Shown here: positions 55,816 to 63,892 of the stretch, in pieces
Position numbering within the stretch: the first letter of the stretch is position 1
Layout: each line of letters opens with the position of its first letter
NCBI RefSeq assembly: GCF_030711405.1
Contig: NZ_JAULSI010000006.1
Location: 90,307 to 154,306 of the forward strand
DNA: 64,000 nt
Direction: 5' to 3'
Origin: Massilia brevitalea
GTDB taxonomy: Bacteria; Pseudomonadota; Gammaproteobacteria; Burkholderiales; Burkholderiaceae_D
The notes under the pieces: generated by a model
Database searches by the model: none
Seen by the model: only the letters and a program-made list of their open reading frames with translations
What the model was told of the DNA's origin: nothing
Translations under genes and position numbers: made by a program

Positions 55816-55982
55816 AAAAATCCTTCTGTGTGAAGTTGAAGAAAACGACCGCGAGATTACCACTTTTTCGCTGTCCCCTCTAAGCTGGACACGATTTTTT
55901 GCAATTGCTTACGGGTGTAACGCGGCCATCGGCTCGAATGTGGGTCGTCGTTGGCGCGGGATCTGGTGGCATCGTTGATGAT

Positions 55983-56039
55983 CGTACGGTGGGCACTTTG
56001 TAGTGCTGGCATTTAGCCAGCCCTACTGCCCACGCGGAA
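55983..56039. repeat. REP-like palindrome with a second palindrome nested inside
   Basis: The outer arms GTGGGCA (55989-55995) and TGCCCAC (56027-56033) have the same flanks as the other REP-like copies (CGTACG before, GCGG after). Between them sits GTAGtGCTGGC-attta-GCCAGCcCTAC (56000-56026), another good hairpin. It looks like one element inserted in, or expanded from the loop of, the other. Confidence 0.8.
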
Positions 56040-56170
56040 TGATGAACATGGTTGGCTTCGTTTTACCTGCGACCGCTGGCCAATCGAAACGTGTTCGAAT
56101 GATCACTTGATGACGCCAACACGTGGCGGGTTCTGTGGTTCAAACAGCGCCAACATCACGCAAGCTTCCG

Positions 56171-56195
56171 CGTGGGCACGGGGTGCCCACCGTAC
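56171..56195. repeat. REP-like palindrome downstream of btuF
   Basis: GTGGGCAC-ggg-GTGCCCAC (56172-56190) is a perfect 8-bp hairpin flanked by CGC and CGTAC. It lies about 30 nt past the btuF stop. About 30 bp around it are identical to the copy at 62271. Confidence 0.88.
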
Positions 56196-56221
56196 AGGTG
56201 ATGTCGGTGTCCATGGATGAA

Positions 56222-57094
56222 TCAACGTGGGCGCCGTGCACGCGCTTCGTCCAGGCGCGCGCACAGCGCCGCGGCGCCATCGACCACGCGCGGGCCCGGC
56301 CGGGTCAGCAATTCCTCGTCGAGCGTGAACAGGTTATTACGCCGCACCGCCGTCATGCCCTTGTACGGCTGCCAGATCGACAAGCCCCGGTCCTGCGGCG
56401 TGTACAGCTTGCCGCCAACGATCGCCTCCGGGTCCTTCTGCACCACGGCTTCCACACCGACCTGCGGCGCCACCGTCTTCAACTCGGCAAAGATATTACG
56501 GCCGCCGCAGGCGCGGATGGCGTCGCTGGCGATCTGCTCGCCGTTCAAGGTATAAAGCGGGCTGTCCCAGGCCTGGTAGAACACCGTCACCGGCGGGCGC
56601 TGCGCATAGCGGGTGCGCAGCGCCGCCAGCTTCGCCTGGTATGCGTCCGCCGCGGCGCGCGCGATAGTCTCGGTGCCGAGCAGCTGGCCGAAGCGCAGCA
56701 GGCTGGCCGCCACCTCGTCGAGCTTGCGCGGCTCGCTGTGGAAGACCGGGATGCCCAGGCCCTGCAGCTGGGCGATCTGGCGCGCCGTGTTTCCGCTTTG
56801 CCAGACGATCAGCAAATCCGGCTTCATCGCGATCACGCGCTCGATGTCGATCTGGCTGTTCGAGCCGATCAGGGGAATGCTGCGCGCTGCCGCCGGGTAA
56901 TCGCTGTAGTTCATGGCGCCGACGATGCGCGACCCGCCGCCGGCCGCGAACAGCAGCTCGGTGACGTGCGGCGCCATCGAGATCACGCGCTGGGCCGGAC
57001 GCGCCAGCGTGACGCGCTGGCCGCCATCGTCGACCACGCTGACGGCGGCCTGGGCCGAAGCGGAAAACAGCAGCAGGGCAAGCAGCGCTTTCAT
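56222..57094 (-). CDS. btuF: Cobalamin ABC transporter substrate-binding protein
   Basis: A 290-residue periplasmic binding protein with a signal peptide (MKALLALLLFSASAQA). The class III fold shows RVISMAPHVTELLFAAGGG, GAMNYSDYPAAARSIPLIG, KPDLLIVWQSG and the long connecting helix. It delivers vitamin B12 from BtuB to BtuCD. The start overlaps the btuD stop (ATGA), and it is the last gene of the riboswitch-controlled operon. An open frame that fuses it to the ATPase region is an artefact of another frame. Confidence 0.9.
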   Translation of the reverse strand: MKALLALLLFSASAQAAVSVVDDGGQRVTLARPAQRVISMAPHVTELLFAAGGGSRIVGAMNYSDYPAAARSIPLIGSNSQIDIERVIAMKPDLLIVWQSGNTARQIAQLQGLGIPVFHSEPRKLDEVAASLLRFGQLLGTETIARAAADAYQAKLAALRTRYAQRPPVTVFYQAWDSPLYTLNGEQIASDAIRACGGRNIFAELKTVAPQVGVEAVVQKDPEAIVGGKLYTPQDRGLSIWQPYKGMTAVRRNNLFTLDEELLTRPGPRVVDGAAALCARLDEARARRPR

Positions 57095-57918
57095 TGGGTC
57101 GTCCCGACAGGTGCAAGCTTGGTGATGGCCGCCGGCGCATCCGGCAGGAACACGGTGCGCGCGCCGTGGGCAATCGCCGCGATCGGATGACCGAGGCAGG
57201 CGCTCAGCAGCTCGGGGCGCATCACGTCCTGCGTGGCGCCGGCGTGCCAGCTGCCGTCGCCGTTCAGCAGCAGCGCGTGGGTGGCGCCGCTCCAGGCCAG
57301 GTTCAAATCGTGGCCGACGCTGACCACCGCCCTGCCCTCGCGGCACAGGCGCGCCATCAGCTCGGTGACGGCCACCTGGTGCGCCAGGTCGAGGGCATTC
57401 GCCGGCTCGTCGAGCAGCAGCAGCGGCGTGTCCTGGGCCAGCAGCGCGGCAATCGCCACGCGCTGGCGCTCGCCGCCGGACAGGGTGCGCACGTCGCGCT
57501 CGGCCAGGTGCGCCACGTCGAGCGTGCGCAGCGCGGCTTCGGCGGCGGCGTGGTCGTCGCTGCCTTCCCAGTAGCGGTCGGCGTGATAGGGATGGCGCGC
57601 CATCAGCACGGTTTCGATGACGCGGTAGGCAAAGGCGTCGCCGCGCGATTGGGCCAGGTAGGCGCGTTCGCGCGCCAGCGCCGGCAAGGCCCAGTCGCCG
57701 ACCGGCTTGCCGGCCAGGGCGACCGTTCCGCCGTCGGGCGAACGCAGGCCGGCCACGGTGCGCAGCAGCGTACTCTTGCCGGCGCCGTTCGGGCCGATCA
57801 CGCACCAGCTTTCGCCGGCGTGCACGCGCCAGTCCAGGCGCTCGACGAGCAGGCGCCCATCGACGCGCAGGGTCAGGTCTTGGGTAGAAATCATCGGCGG
57901 AGTCATCGGCAGAGTCAT
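57091..57918 (-). CDS. btuD: Cobalamin ABC transporter ATPase
   Basis: A 275-residue ATPase with Walker A GPNGAGKSTLL (about residue 44), the Q-loop region YLAQSRG, signature LSGGERQR, Walker B LLLLDEP and the switch His in SVGHDLNLA. It powers BtuC. Three in-frame ATGs lie at 57918, 57906 and 57894. I use the first because it overlaps the permease stop by ATGA; residues 1-9 are Met/Pro/Thr-rich and may not be translated. Confidence 0.9.
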   Translation of the reverse strand: MTLPMTPPMISTQDLTLRVDGRLLVERLDWRVHAGESWCVIGPNGAGKSTLLRTVAGLRSPDGGTVALAGKPVGDWALPALARERAYLAQSRGDAFAYRVIETVLMARHPYHADRYWEGSDDHAAAEAALRTLDVAHLAERDVRTLSGGERQRVAIAALLAQDTPLLLLDEPANALDLAHQVAVTELMARLCREGRAVVSVGHDLNLAWSGATHALLLNGDGSWHAGATQDVMRPELLSACLGHPIAAIAHGARTVFLPDAPAAITKLAPVGTTQ

Positions 57919-58964
57919 CGGCGGCGCAGGTGAAGTTGATGAAGCTGGAACAGGAACACGGGTACGCCGATCAGCGAAGTCAGCACGCCCACCGGCAGCT
58001 GCTGCGGCGCCAGCACGGTGCGCGCCAGCGTGTCGGCGACAACGAGGAAGCTGCCACCCGCCAGGGTGGCGGCCGGCAGCAGAATACGGTGGTCGGGGCC
58101 GAAGGCATGGCGGCAGGCATGCGGCACCACCAATCCGACGAAGCCGATGCTGCCGCCGGTGGTGACGGCGCAGGCGGTCAGCAGGCCCGAACACAGGAAT
58201 AGAAAACGGCGCTCAGCGGCGACATCGATGCCGAGCGCCACGGCGGCGTCGGCATGCAGGGCCATCACGTTCAGCGCCCGCGCGCGGCGCAGGGCCAGCA
58301 GAACGGCCAGGCCGAGCACGACCCAGGGCAGGGGGCGCCAGCTGGCGCCGGCCAGGTCCCCGATCATCCAGAACACCATGCCGCGCAGGCGCGACTCGGG
58401 CGCCACCGACAGCATCAGCGTGACCAGGGCCATGCAGGCCGAAGCCAGCACCACGCCGGTGAGCAGCAGCACGCCGGATTCGCCGGTGCGTACCGCTTCT
58501 CGCCCACTACTGCGTCCACCACCGAGGTCACGCCGCGCAAGCAAATACAGAAGAAGAGAAATCCCGATCGCGCCCGCGAGCGCGCCGAGATCGACCATCC
58601 ACAGCGCCGCGCCGAACAGCAGCGCGGCCAGCGCGCCGACGGCGGCGCCGGCCGAGACCCCCAGCACGTAGGGATCGGCCAGGGGATTCCTCACCAGGGC
58701 CTGCATCATGACCCCGGCCAGCGCCAGTGCCGCGCCGGTGGCAAAGGCGGCGCTGGCGCGGCCCAGGCGCAGGTCGAGCAAGGTGGCGGACATGCCATCC
58801 GGTTCGCCCGCCATCAGGCTCGATAAAGCCTGCGGCAAGTCGCTGAACGGCACCGGCACCGAACCGGCCAGGCCGGCAGCGCCAAGCGCCAGCAGCGCGC
58901 ACACGGTCAATACCAGCACGATCACGCGCTGGCGGGTCCGCGACGCTGCCGGCAGGACGCTCAC
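57915..58964 (-). CDS. btuC: Cobalamin/iron ABC transporter permease (FecCD family)
   Basis: A 349-residue permease with about 8-10 transmembrane helices. FecCD motifs include NPLADPYVLGVSAGAAVGA near residue 93, LTGVVLASACMALVTLML, and GGSIGFVGLVVPHACRHAFGPDHR near residue 275, which contacts the ATPase. Its location between btuB and btuD after a cobalamin riboswitch gives the B12 assignment. It begins 18 bp after the btuB stop. Confidence 0.92.
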   Translation of the reverse strand: MSVLPAASRTRQRVIVLVLTVCALLALGAAGLAGSVPVPFSDLPQALSSLMAGEPDGMSATLLDLRLGRASAAFATGAALALAGVMMQALVRNPLADPYVLGVSAGAAVGALAALLFGAALWMVDLGALAGAIGISLLLYLLARRDLGGGRSSGREAVRTGESGVLLLTGVVLASACMALVTLMLSVAPESRLRGMVFWMIGDLAGASWRPLPWVVLGLAVLLALRRARALNVMALHADAAVALGIDVAAERRFLFLCSGLLTACAVTTGGSIGFVGLVVPHACRHAFGPDHRILLPAATLAGGSFLVVADTLARTVLAPQQLPVGVLTSLIGVPVFLFQLHQLHLRRR

Positions 58965-58982
58965 TGGCCTAGCTCACCACGA

Positions 58983-60932
58983 TCAGAAATCGTAGCGCGC
59001 CGAGAGCTTCAGCTGGCGGCCGTCGCTCGGGTAGATGCCGCTGCGGCAACCGAAGGCGTTGCTGTAGTACTGGCGGTCGGCCAGGTTCAGGCCCGACACC
59101 GCGAATTCCCAGCTGCCGACCTTCTGCGCGAAGCGTGCGTCGATCGTGGTGTACGACGGAATGCGCGCAGCGCAGGTATTGCCGAAGTCGTTGCCGAAGC
59201 GCTGGTCCGACACATACTGGGCGCCGATGTCGGCGGTCTGGCCGGTGCTCGGCATCCATGCCAGGCGCGCGGTGAGCACGTTCTTCGGCACCAGCACCAT
59301 TTCGCGGCCGGCGTTCGGGCCATCGGTGAACTTAGCCTTCACATGCTGCCACTGGCCGGTGATGCGCCAGTCGCTGGCGATGTTCACCTGGCCTTCGACT
59401 TCCACGCCCTGGCGGCGGGTCGGGTCGAGGTTGGTGTTGGCGCCGAAGCCGTTCAGGGTCGGATCGTAGAAGATCTCGTTCGTCAGGCGGTGGCGGAACA
59501 CGCGCGCGCTGATGCGGCGTGCCTCGTTGCCGGCGCTGACGCCCAGCTCCAGGTCGCGCGAGGTCTGCACGTCGAGCAGGCCTTCCGACGAACGGTAGCC
59601 GTTTTCGTCGGCGTTCGGGATGCGGTAGCTTTCACCTGCCTTGGCGTGCACGGTGATGCCGGCCAGCGGATCGATGCTGCCCTCGACGCTCCAGCCGTTC
59701 TGCGACTGCTCGCCCCGCTCCGGGCTGCCGAAACCGCTGTTGTCCTTCTTCTCGAAGCGCTCGTGGCGCGCGCCCAGCGCCAGGCGGGCGTTGTAGGCGC
59801 TGGCGAAGCGCATCTCGTCGCGCAGGTAGAAGGCCTTCGAATCCTGGCTGGAATCCGCACCGAAGCTGGTGCTGCGCTCCCAGCGCGTCAGGTCGACGCC
59901 GGCCACGACTTCGTTCAGCATGCCGTTGTCCAGGCGCGCGATGTGGCGCAGGCGCGGCGAGAACTGGGTCTGGCGGCTGTGGTAGGTGGACTCGGACAGG
60001 CCGCTGCCGAAGTCGTAGGCCGACTTCACTTCGCGCTCGCGGTGCGCCAGTTCGGCCGCCAGTTCCACGCTGCCGATGCGGTGTTCGCCGAACAGGGTCA
60101 CGCGGTCGCTGTCGAGCGAACCGAAGTCGTTCGGGTTGTTGGTCTGGCGCGGGTTGGCGTCGAATTCTTCCTGGCTCAGCGAGCCCGGCAGGCGCGAGTG
60201 CTGGCGCGCGCTTTCCACGCGCAGGCCGAGGCGCGAACCTTCGACGGCCCACTGGACGCCGCCGCTGATCGACTTCTGGCGGAATGCATTGTTCTCGCGG
60301 TAGTTGTCGGTGCCCTGCTTGTCGGCGGCCAGGTCGAAGGAGAGCGGGCCTTCGCCGTGGCGCACCGAGGCACGCGCGTCGTACTGATCGAAGCGGCCGC
60401 CTTCCAGGCTCAGGGTGCCGTGGTAGCCGGCATCGGCGCCGCGCCTGGTGATGATGTTGATGACGCCGCCGGTAGCGCCTTCGCCGTACAGCACGCTGCT
60501 GCCGCCGCGCGTGATCTCGATGCGCTCGACGGTGTCGACCGGGATCGAGGACAGGATAGGGCCGGCCAGTTCGTTCTCGTTGAGGCGCACGCCGTCGACC
60601 AGGATCACCATGTTCTGGCTGCTGTTCGAGCCGAAGCCGCGCAAATCGAGGCCAAAGTCGGGCGAGCCGTCCAGGCTCTGGCGGCCGAACACGCCGCCGA
60701 TCTTGCGGATCGCGGCGTTCACGTCGTTGGAACCGGCGCGGCGGATGTCGTCGGCGGTGATCACGGTGGCGCCGATCGGGGTCAGGGCCGCGTCGCTGGC
60801 GAAGCGGGCGCCGGTGACGTTGACGGTGGCGATAGCCTGCTCGGCGCTGGCGGCGCCGGCGAACAGGGTCAAGGCACAGGCAAGCACGAGCGGCTTGATC
60901 GCCGGCGCGCTGGTCGGAACAGCAAAAGTCAT
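58983..60932 (-). CDS. btuB: TonB-dependent vitamin B12 receptor
   Basis: A 649-residue outer-membrane receptor. It has a signal peptide (about 30 residues, ending GAASA), a TonB-box-like start ATVNVTGAR, and a plug domain (TVITADDIRRAGSNDVNAAIRKIGGV, DLRGFGSNSSQNMVILVDGVRLNENE, VERIEITRGGSSVLYGEGATGGVINIIT). A 22-strand barrel ends in LKLSARYDF. The cobalamin riboswitch upstream settles the substrate. No good ribosome binding site is seen before ATG 60930-60932. A GC-rich hairpin 27 bp upstream may control access. Confidence 0.94.
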   Translation of the reverse strand: MTFAVPTSAPAIKPLVLACALTLFAGAASAEQAIATVNVTGARFASDAALTPIGATVITADDIRRAGSNDVNAAIRKIGGVFGRQSLDGSPDFGLDLRGFGSNSSQNMVILVDGVRLNENELAGPILSSIPVDTVERIEITRGGSSVLYGEGATGGVINIITRRGADAGYHGTLSLEGGRFDQYDARASVRHGEGPLSFDLAADKQGTDNYRENNAFRQKSISGGVQWAVEGSRLGLRVESARQHSRLPGSLSQEEFDANPRQTNNPNDFGSLDSDRVTLFGEHRIGSVELAAELAHREREVKSAYDFGSGLSESTYHSRQTQFSPRLRHIARLDNGMLNEVVAGVDLTRWERSTSFGADSSQDSKAFYLRDEMRFASAYNARLALGARHERFEKKDNSGFGSPERGEQSQNGWSVEGSIDPLAGITVHAKAGESYRIPNADENGYRSSEGLLDVQTSRDLELGVSAGNEARRISARVFRHRLTNEIFYDPTLNGFGANTNLDPTRRQGVEVEGQVNIASDWRITGQWQHVKAKFTDGPNAGREMVLVPKNVLTARLAWMPSTGQTADIGAQYVSDQRFGNDFGNTCAARIPSYTTIDARFAQKVGSWEFAVSGLNLADRQYYSNAFGCRSGIYPSDGRQLKLSARYDF

Positions 60933-60958
60933 GATGTTTTTAAATTCGATAAGTGTGC

Positions 60959-60986
60959 ATCCGGCCTGCGTCCCCGCAGGCCGGAT
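60959..60986 (-). promoter_or_regulatory. Hairpin of the riboswitch expression platform
   Basis: A perfect 11-bp stem (60976-60986 with 60959-60969, 6-nt loop) lies between the riboswitch core and the btuB start. It has no T run after it. Together with the GGACAG/CTGTCC pairing at 60991-61020 it is the likely regulatory switch, acting on translation or through Rho. Confidence 0.6.
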
Positions 60987-61019
60987 TCAACGGACAGTCC
61001 CTGGGAATGTCCACCTGTC

Positions 61020-61190
61020 CTGGCCGGTATCCGGGCTAGCAAGTCGGACCGCCTCACCTTCCTGCGCTTGTACACAGTGGTGTTCGAGGCGGCCTGTCGC
61101 CGTGGCGACGCTTGTTTACCGTTGCGGGGGCAGCACACCTGGCCGTGCGCCGGGGGCGCAGGGGCATCGTGTTTCCCGTTTAACTGCGCA
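61020..61190 (-). ncRNA. Cobalamin riboswitch
   Basis: On the minus strand the conserved order of the AdoCbl riboswitch is visible: an AAACGGGAAACACG entry segment near 61182, CTGCCCCCGCAACGGTAA near 61130, CCACTGTG near 61078, GGAAGGTGAGGCGG near 61060, and the B12 box AGCCCGGATACCGGCC ending near 61022. It lies in the btuB leader and should lower btuBCDF expression when B12 is plentiful. Confidence 0.93.
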
Positions 61191-61377
61191 CGCGGATTGC
61201 GCGCGCGGGCACCAGAACGGGGCGGATTATATAACGGGCAAGGGATTGCGGCGTTTCGCGGTTGTTGTTGCGCCGCGTTGGTGCGGTCTCATCGCACGAT
61301 CATCGGCGAACCGACCGGCCACGCCCGAACGCCGGATCGGCTACCATCGCAATATGCCACTACATGAAGGAGCCGCC

Positions 61378-62202
61378 ATGACCACCCGCCTGCCCACCTA
61401 TTTCGTCTCCCACGGCGGCGGCCCCTGGCCCTGGCTGAAGAAGGAATTCGGCGCCGCCTACGACAAGCTCGAAGCCTCGCTGGTCGACATCCCGCGCCAG
61501 CTCAAAGCGCGGCCGAAGGCGGTGCTGGTGGTGACCAGCCACTGGGAAGCCCCACGCTTCATGGTGTCGTCATCAACGGCCCCCGGCATGATCTACGACT
61601 ACGGCGGCTTCCCGCCGCACACTTACCAGGTACGCTACCCTGCCCCGGGCGACCCGCAACTGGCGGCGCGCGTGGCCGCCCTGCTGAACCAAGCCGGCCA
61701 CCCTGCCGCGCTGGACGACCAGCGCGGCTTCGACCATGGCACCTTCTCGATGCTGTATCCGGTGTATCCGCAGGCCGACATGCCGGTGGTGCAGCTGTCG
61801 CTGCGGCGCGACCTCGATCCGCTGGCGCACGTCGAGGCCGGGCGGGCGCTGGCTCCCTTGCGCGACGAAGGGGTGCTGATCATCGGCAGCGGGCTGTCAT
61901 TCCACAACCTGCGCCAGTTCGGGGCCAGTGGACGCGAGGCGTCGCACGGGTTCGACGGGTGGTTGAACCGGACCTTGCTGGAACTGGCGCCGGCCGAGCG
62001 GACGGCGGCGCTGCTGCGCTGGGAAGAGGCGCCCTCGAGCCGGGCGGCGCATCCGAGGGAGGAGCATTTGATACCGCTGATGGTGGCGCTGGGGGCGGCG
62101 GAGAACGAGGCGGCCGCCAGCGTGTATCACGAGGATGCGTTTTTTGGCAGCCTGGCGGTGTCGAGTTTCAGGTTTGGGGAGGTGGGGGGTGGTGTGGGGT
62201 GA
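61378..62202 (+). CDS. ygiD: Class III extradiol ring-cleavage dioxygenase (4,5-DOPA dioxygenase-like, YgiD)
   Basis: A 274-residue LigB-superfamily enzyme of the DODA type. Metal ligands are visible as His12 in YFVSHGGGPW, His in VTSHWEAP near residue 55, and the FDHGTFSML and GSGLSFHNLR motifs further on. It opens catechol rings such as DOPA; the physiological substrate in bacteria is uncertain. ATG 61378 is preceded by AAGGAG. It is divergent from btuB and convergent with rbgA. The C-terminus is unusually Gly-rich (FGEVGGGVG). Confidence 0.9.
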   Translation: MTTRLPTYFVSHGGGPWPWLKKEFGAAYDKLEASLVDIPRQLKARPKAVLVVTSHWEAPRFMVSSSTAPGMIYDYGGFPPHTYQVRYPAPGDPQLAARVAALLNQAGHPAALDDQRGFDHGTFSMLYPVYPQADMPVVQLSLRRDLDPLAHVEAGRALAPLRDEGVLIIGSGLSFHNLRQFGASGREASHGFDGWLNRTLLELAPAERTAALLRWEEAPSSRAAHPREEHLIPLMVALGAAENEAAASVYHEDAFFGSLAVSSFRFGEVGGGVG

Positions 62203-62234
62203 TCATTTGGAGGCGGTACTGAACCGCACATTAC

Positions 62235-62295
62235 GCGGCTGGAAAGCCGCAATCACCGCGCACAGTTCCGCGTGGGCACGGGGTGCCCACCGTAC
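62235..62295. repeat. Two hairpins between convergent genes, one REP-like
   Basis: GCGGCT-ggaa-AGCCGC (62235-62250) is followed by the REP-like GTGGGCAC-ggg-GTGCCCAC (62272-62290, flanks TTCCGC and CGTAC). The latter matches the 56171 copy over about 30 bp. They separate ygiD and rbgA, and may end both transcripts. Confidence 0.85.
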
Positions 62296-62345
62296 GGTTG
62301 AGGCCAACGTCCAAGGTAAAGCCGGTGGGTGTCCGGCGTCAGCGA

Positions 62346-63293
62346 TTACGTGCCGCGCTTGCCGCGGGCGGCTTCTTCGGCCTTGGCGGCGGCCTTCTCG
62401 GCGGCGATGCGCGCCTTTTCGGCTTTTTCGATCTCATGCGCGGCGATGCGGGCGGCGCGGGTGGCCGGGGTCTCCAGGCTGATGCGGCCCAGGGCGCCGC
62501 TGCGGTAGTCGTGCAGCAGCACGTGGGCCGCCTTTTCGACGTCGAACTCGCCGCCACGCACACGGAAACCGCGGCGCGCCGCGACGTTTTCCACCACCGC
62601 GATGCCGTCCATGCCCTCGGTCTTGAAGCCGTAGCGCGCGGTCAGGAGATGCGGGTAGCGCTCCAGCAGCAGGTCGCCGAGGAAGAAGGCGACTTCCTCC
62701 TCGATCAGCGCATTCGTGCCGATCGCGTGGCTGGCGGCCAGCATCATGCCGTCGCTGTCCATCTCGATCTTCGGCCACATCAGGCCGGGCGTATCGACCA
62801 GCACCGTGTGCTTGTCGAGATACAGCTTTTGCTGGGTCTTGGTCACGGCCGGCTCGTCGCCGACCTTTGCCACGCGCTTTTTCAGCAGCGCGTTCATCAG
62901 CGTGGATTTACCGACGTTCGGAATCCCCATGATCATGATGCGCAGCGGCTTGGTCGGCACGCCGCGGTGCGGCGCCAGCGACAGCGCCAGCTGCGGAATG
63001 CGCGCCACGTCGAGCGGCTTCTTGGTCGTCATCGGGTAGGCGGTCACGCCGTCCTGGGCATCGTAATAGGCTTTCCAGGCGGCGGTGGCCACCGGGTCGG
63101 CCAGGTCGATCTTGTTCAGGATTTTCAGGCAGGGACGCTGGCGGAACTTGCGCATGCGGTCGACCAGCGGGTTGCAGCTCGCTTCGGGCAGGCGTGCGTC
63201 GAGCACCTCGATCACGAGATCGATGTTTTCCATCTGCTCCTCCGCCTGCTTCTTGGCGGAGTTCATGTGGCCCGGGAACCATTGTATCGACAT
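62346..63293 (-). CDS. rbgA: Ribosome biogenesis GTPase RbgA/YlqF
   Basis: A 315-residue circularly permuted GTPase. G4 (LNKIDLAD, about residue 60) comes before G1 (GIPNVGKSTLMNAL, about 123) and G3 (VDTPGLMWP, about 168). The N-terminal IQWFPGHMNSAKKQ is the family mark. The C-terminal region ends in an Ala/Lys/Glu-rich helix (EKAEKARIAAEKAAAKAEE). It helps late assembly of the large ribosomal subunit. ATG 63291-63293. The gene is convergent with ygiD. Confidence 0.94.
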   Translation of the reverse strand: MSIQWFPGHMNSAKKQAEEQMENIDLVIEVLDARLPEASCNPLVDRMRKFRQRPCLKILNKIDLADPVATAAWKAYYDAQDGVTAYPMTTKKPLDVARIPQLALSLAPHRGVPTKPLRIMIMGIPNVGKSTLMNALLKKRVAKVGDEPAVTKTQQKLYLDKHTVLVDTPGLMWPKIEMDSDGMMLAASHAIGTNALIEEEVAFFLGDLLLERYPHLLTARYGFKTEGMDGIAVVENVAARRGFRVRGGEFDVEKAAHVLLHDYRSGALGRISLETPATRAARIAAHEIEKAEKARIAAEKAAAKAEEAARGKRGT

Positions 63294-63478
63294 GCTGTGC
63301 TTTCCAATTCTTTCTAACGAGGCAGTATTCTACGCGGCTTGTCCCTGCCGCGTCGCCTCCTGCATGTCTGAATGTTTCCACAAAGAACGAAATCGTTTGA
63401 TCTGTTGCAATAGGGACGCGCCGCCAGCCCGGCACCATGACGAAACCGGCCGCCTGTGGCCGGGTCGAGGAGAACGTC

Positions 63479-63718
63479 ATGGGGATCGGTCGCAACGTGG
63501 AAGTGTGGATTTTCGGGGCATTCCTGGTACTGGGCCTGGTGGCCTGCCTGAGCGGCCCGTCCGAACGGGCGGCGCCCGCGCCGGTGGCGAATGCGGCGGT
63601 CGAAGGCGAGATGGCGCTGCCGATCGATCCGCGGCAGCCAATGTACACGGTGTACGTGGTTGGCAAGCGGCCGACGGCGGCGGAGAAGGCGCAGATGCGC
63701 AAGCGGGACGCCAGTTAG
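63479..63718 (+). CDS. Small membrane protein of unknown function
   Basis: A 79-residue protein. It has one N-terminal hydrophobic segment (VWIFGAFLVLGLVACLSG, about residues 9-26), then a soluble part with MYTVYVVGKRPTAAEKAQMRKR. ATG 63479 has GAGGAG upstream, better than the in-frame ATG at 63437. The Cys in LVACLSG could be a lipobox (LVAC), making it a small lipoprotein. Family unknown. Confidence 0.65.
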   Translation: MGIGRNVEVWIFGAFLVLGLVACLSGPSERAAPAPVANAAVEGEMALPIDPRQPMYTVYVVGKRPTAAEKAQMRKRDAS

Positions 63719-63762
63719 CACCACGCCATTTACCTCATTGGAGGGGCGGGCAATTACCCGTA

Positions 63763-63863
63763 GAGGATGTGAAAAAATTGTCAGGGCAAGGCGCCGAGTC
63801 GAAGACAGTACGAGCGTACGGCGAGACGAGGCTACGCAGCCATGGCGATTTTTTCACATCCTC
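63763..63863. repeat. 101-bp inverted-repeat element
   Basis: The ends GAGGATGTGAAAAAAT (63763-63778) and ATTTTTTCACATCCTC (63848-63863) are perfect 16-bp inverted repeats. The inside contains GTACGAGCGTAC and GC-rich partly paired arms. No coding sequence fits. It looks like a small non-autonomous mobile or palindromic element. Confidence 0.88.
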
Positions 63864-63864
63864 G

Positions 63865-63892
63865 TAGGGTGGGCACTCCGTGCCCACGCGGT
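63865..63892. repeat. REP-like palindrome next to the 101-bp element
   Basis: GTGGGCAC-tcc-GTGCCCAC (63869-63887), flanked by CGTAGG and GCG, is the same family as the copies at 56171 and 62271 but in the opposite orientation. It begins one base after the 101-bp element. From here to the window end (63893-64000) I see no gene. Confidence 0.87.

Noticed and set aside
57091..58194. 367-codon start for the btuD ATPase
   Set aside because: The extra N-terminus is an Arg/Pro-rich reading of the permease gene in another frame. The ATGA overlap at 57915-57918 gives the usual family length.
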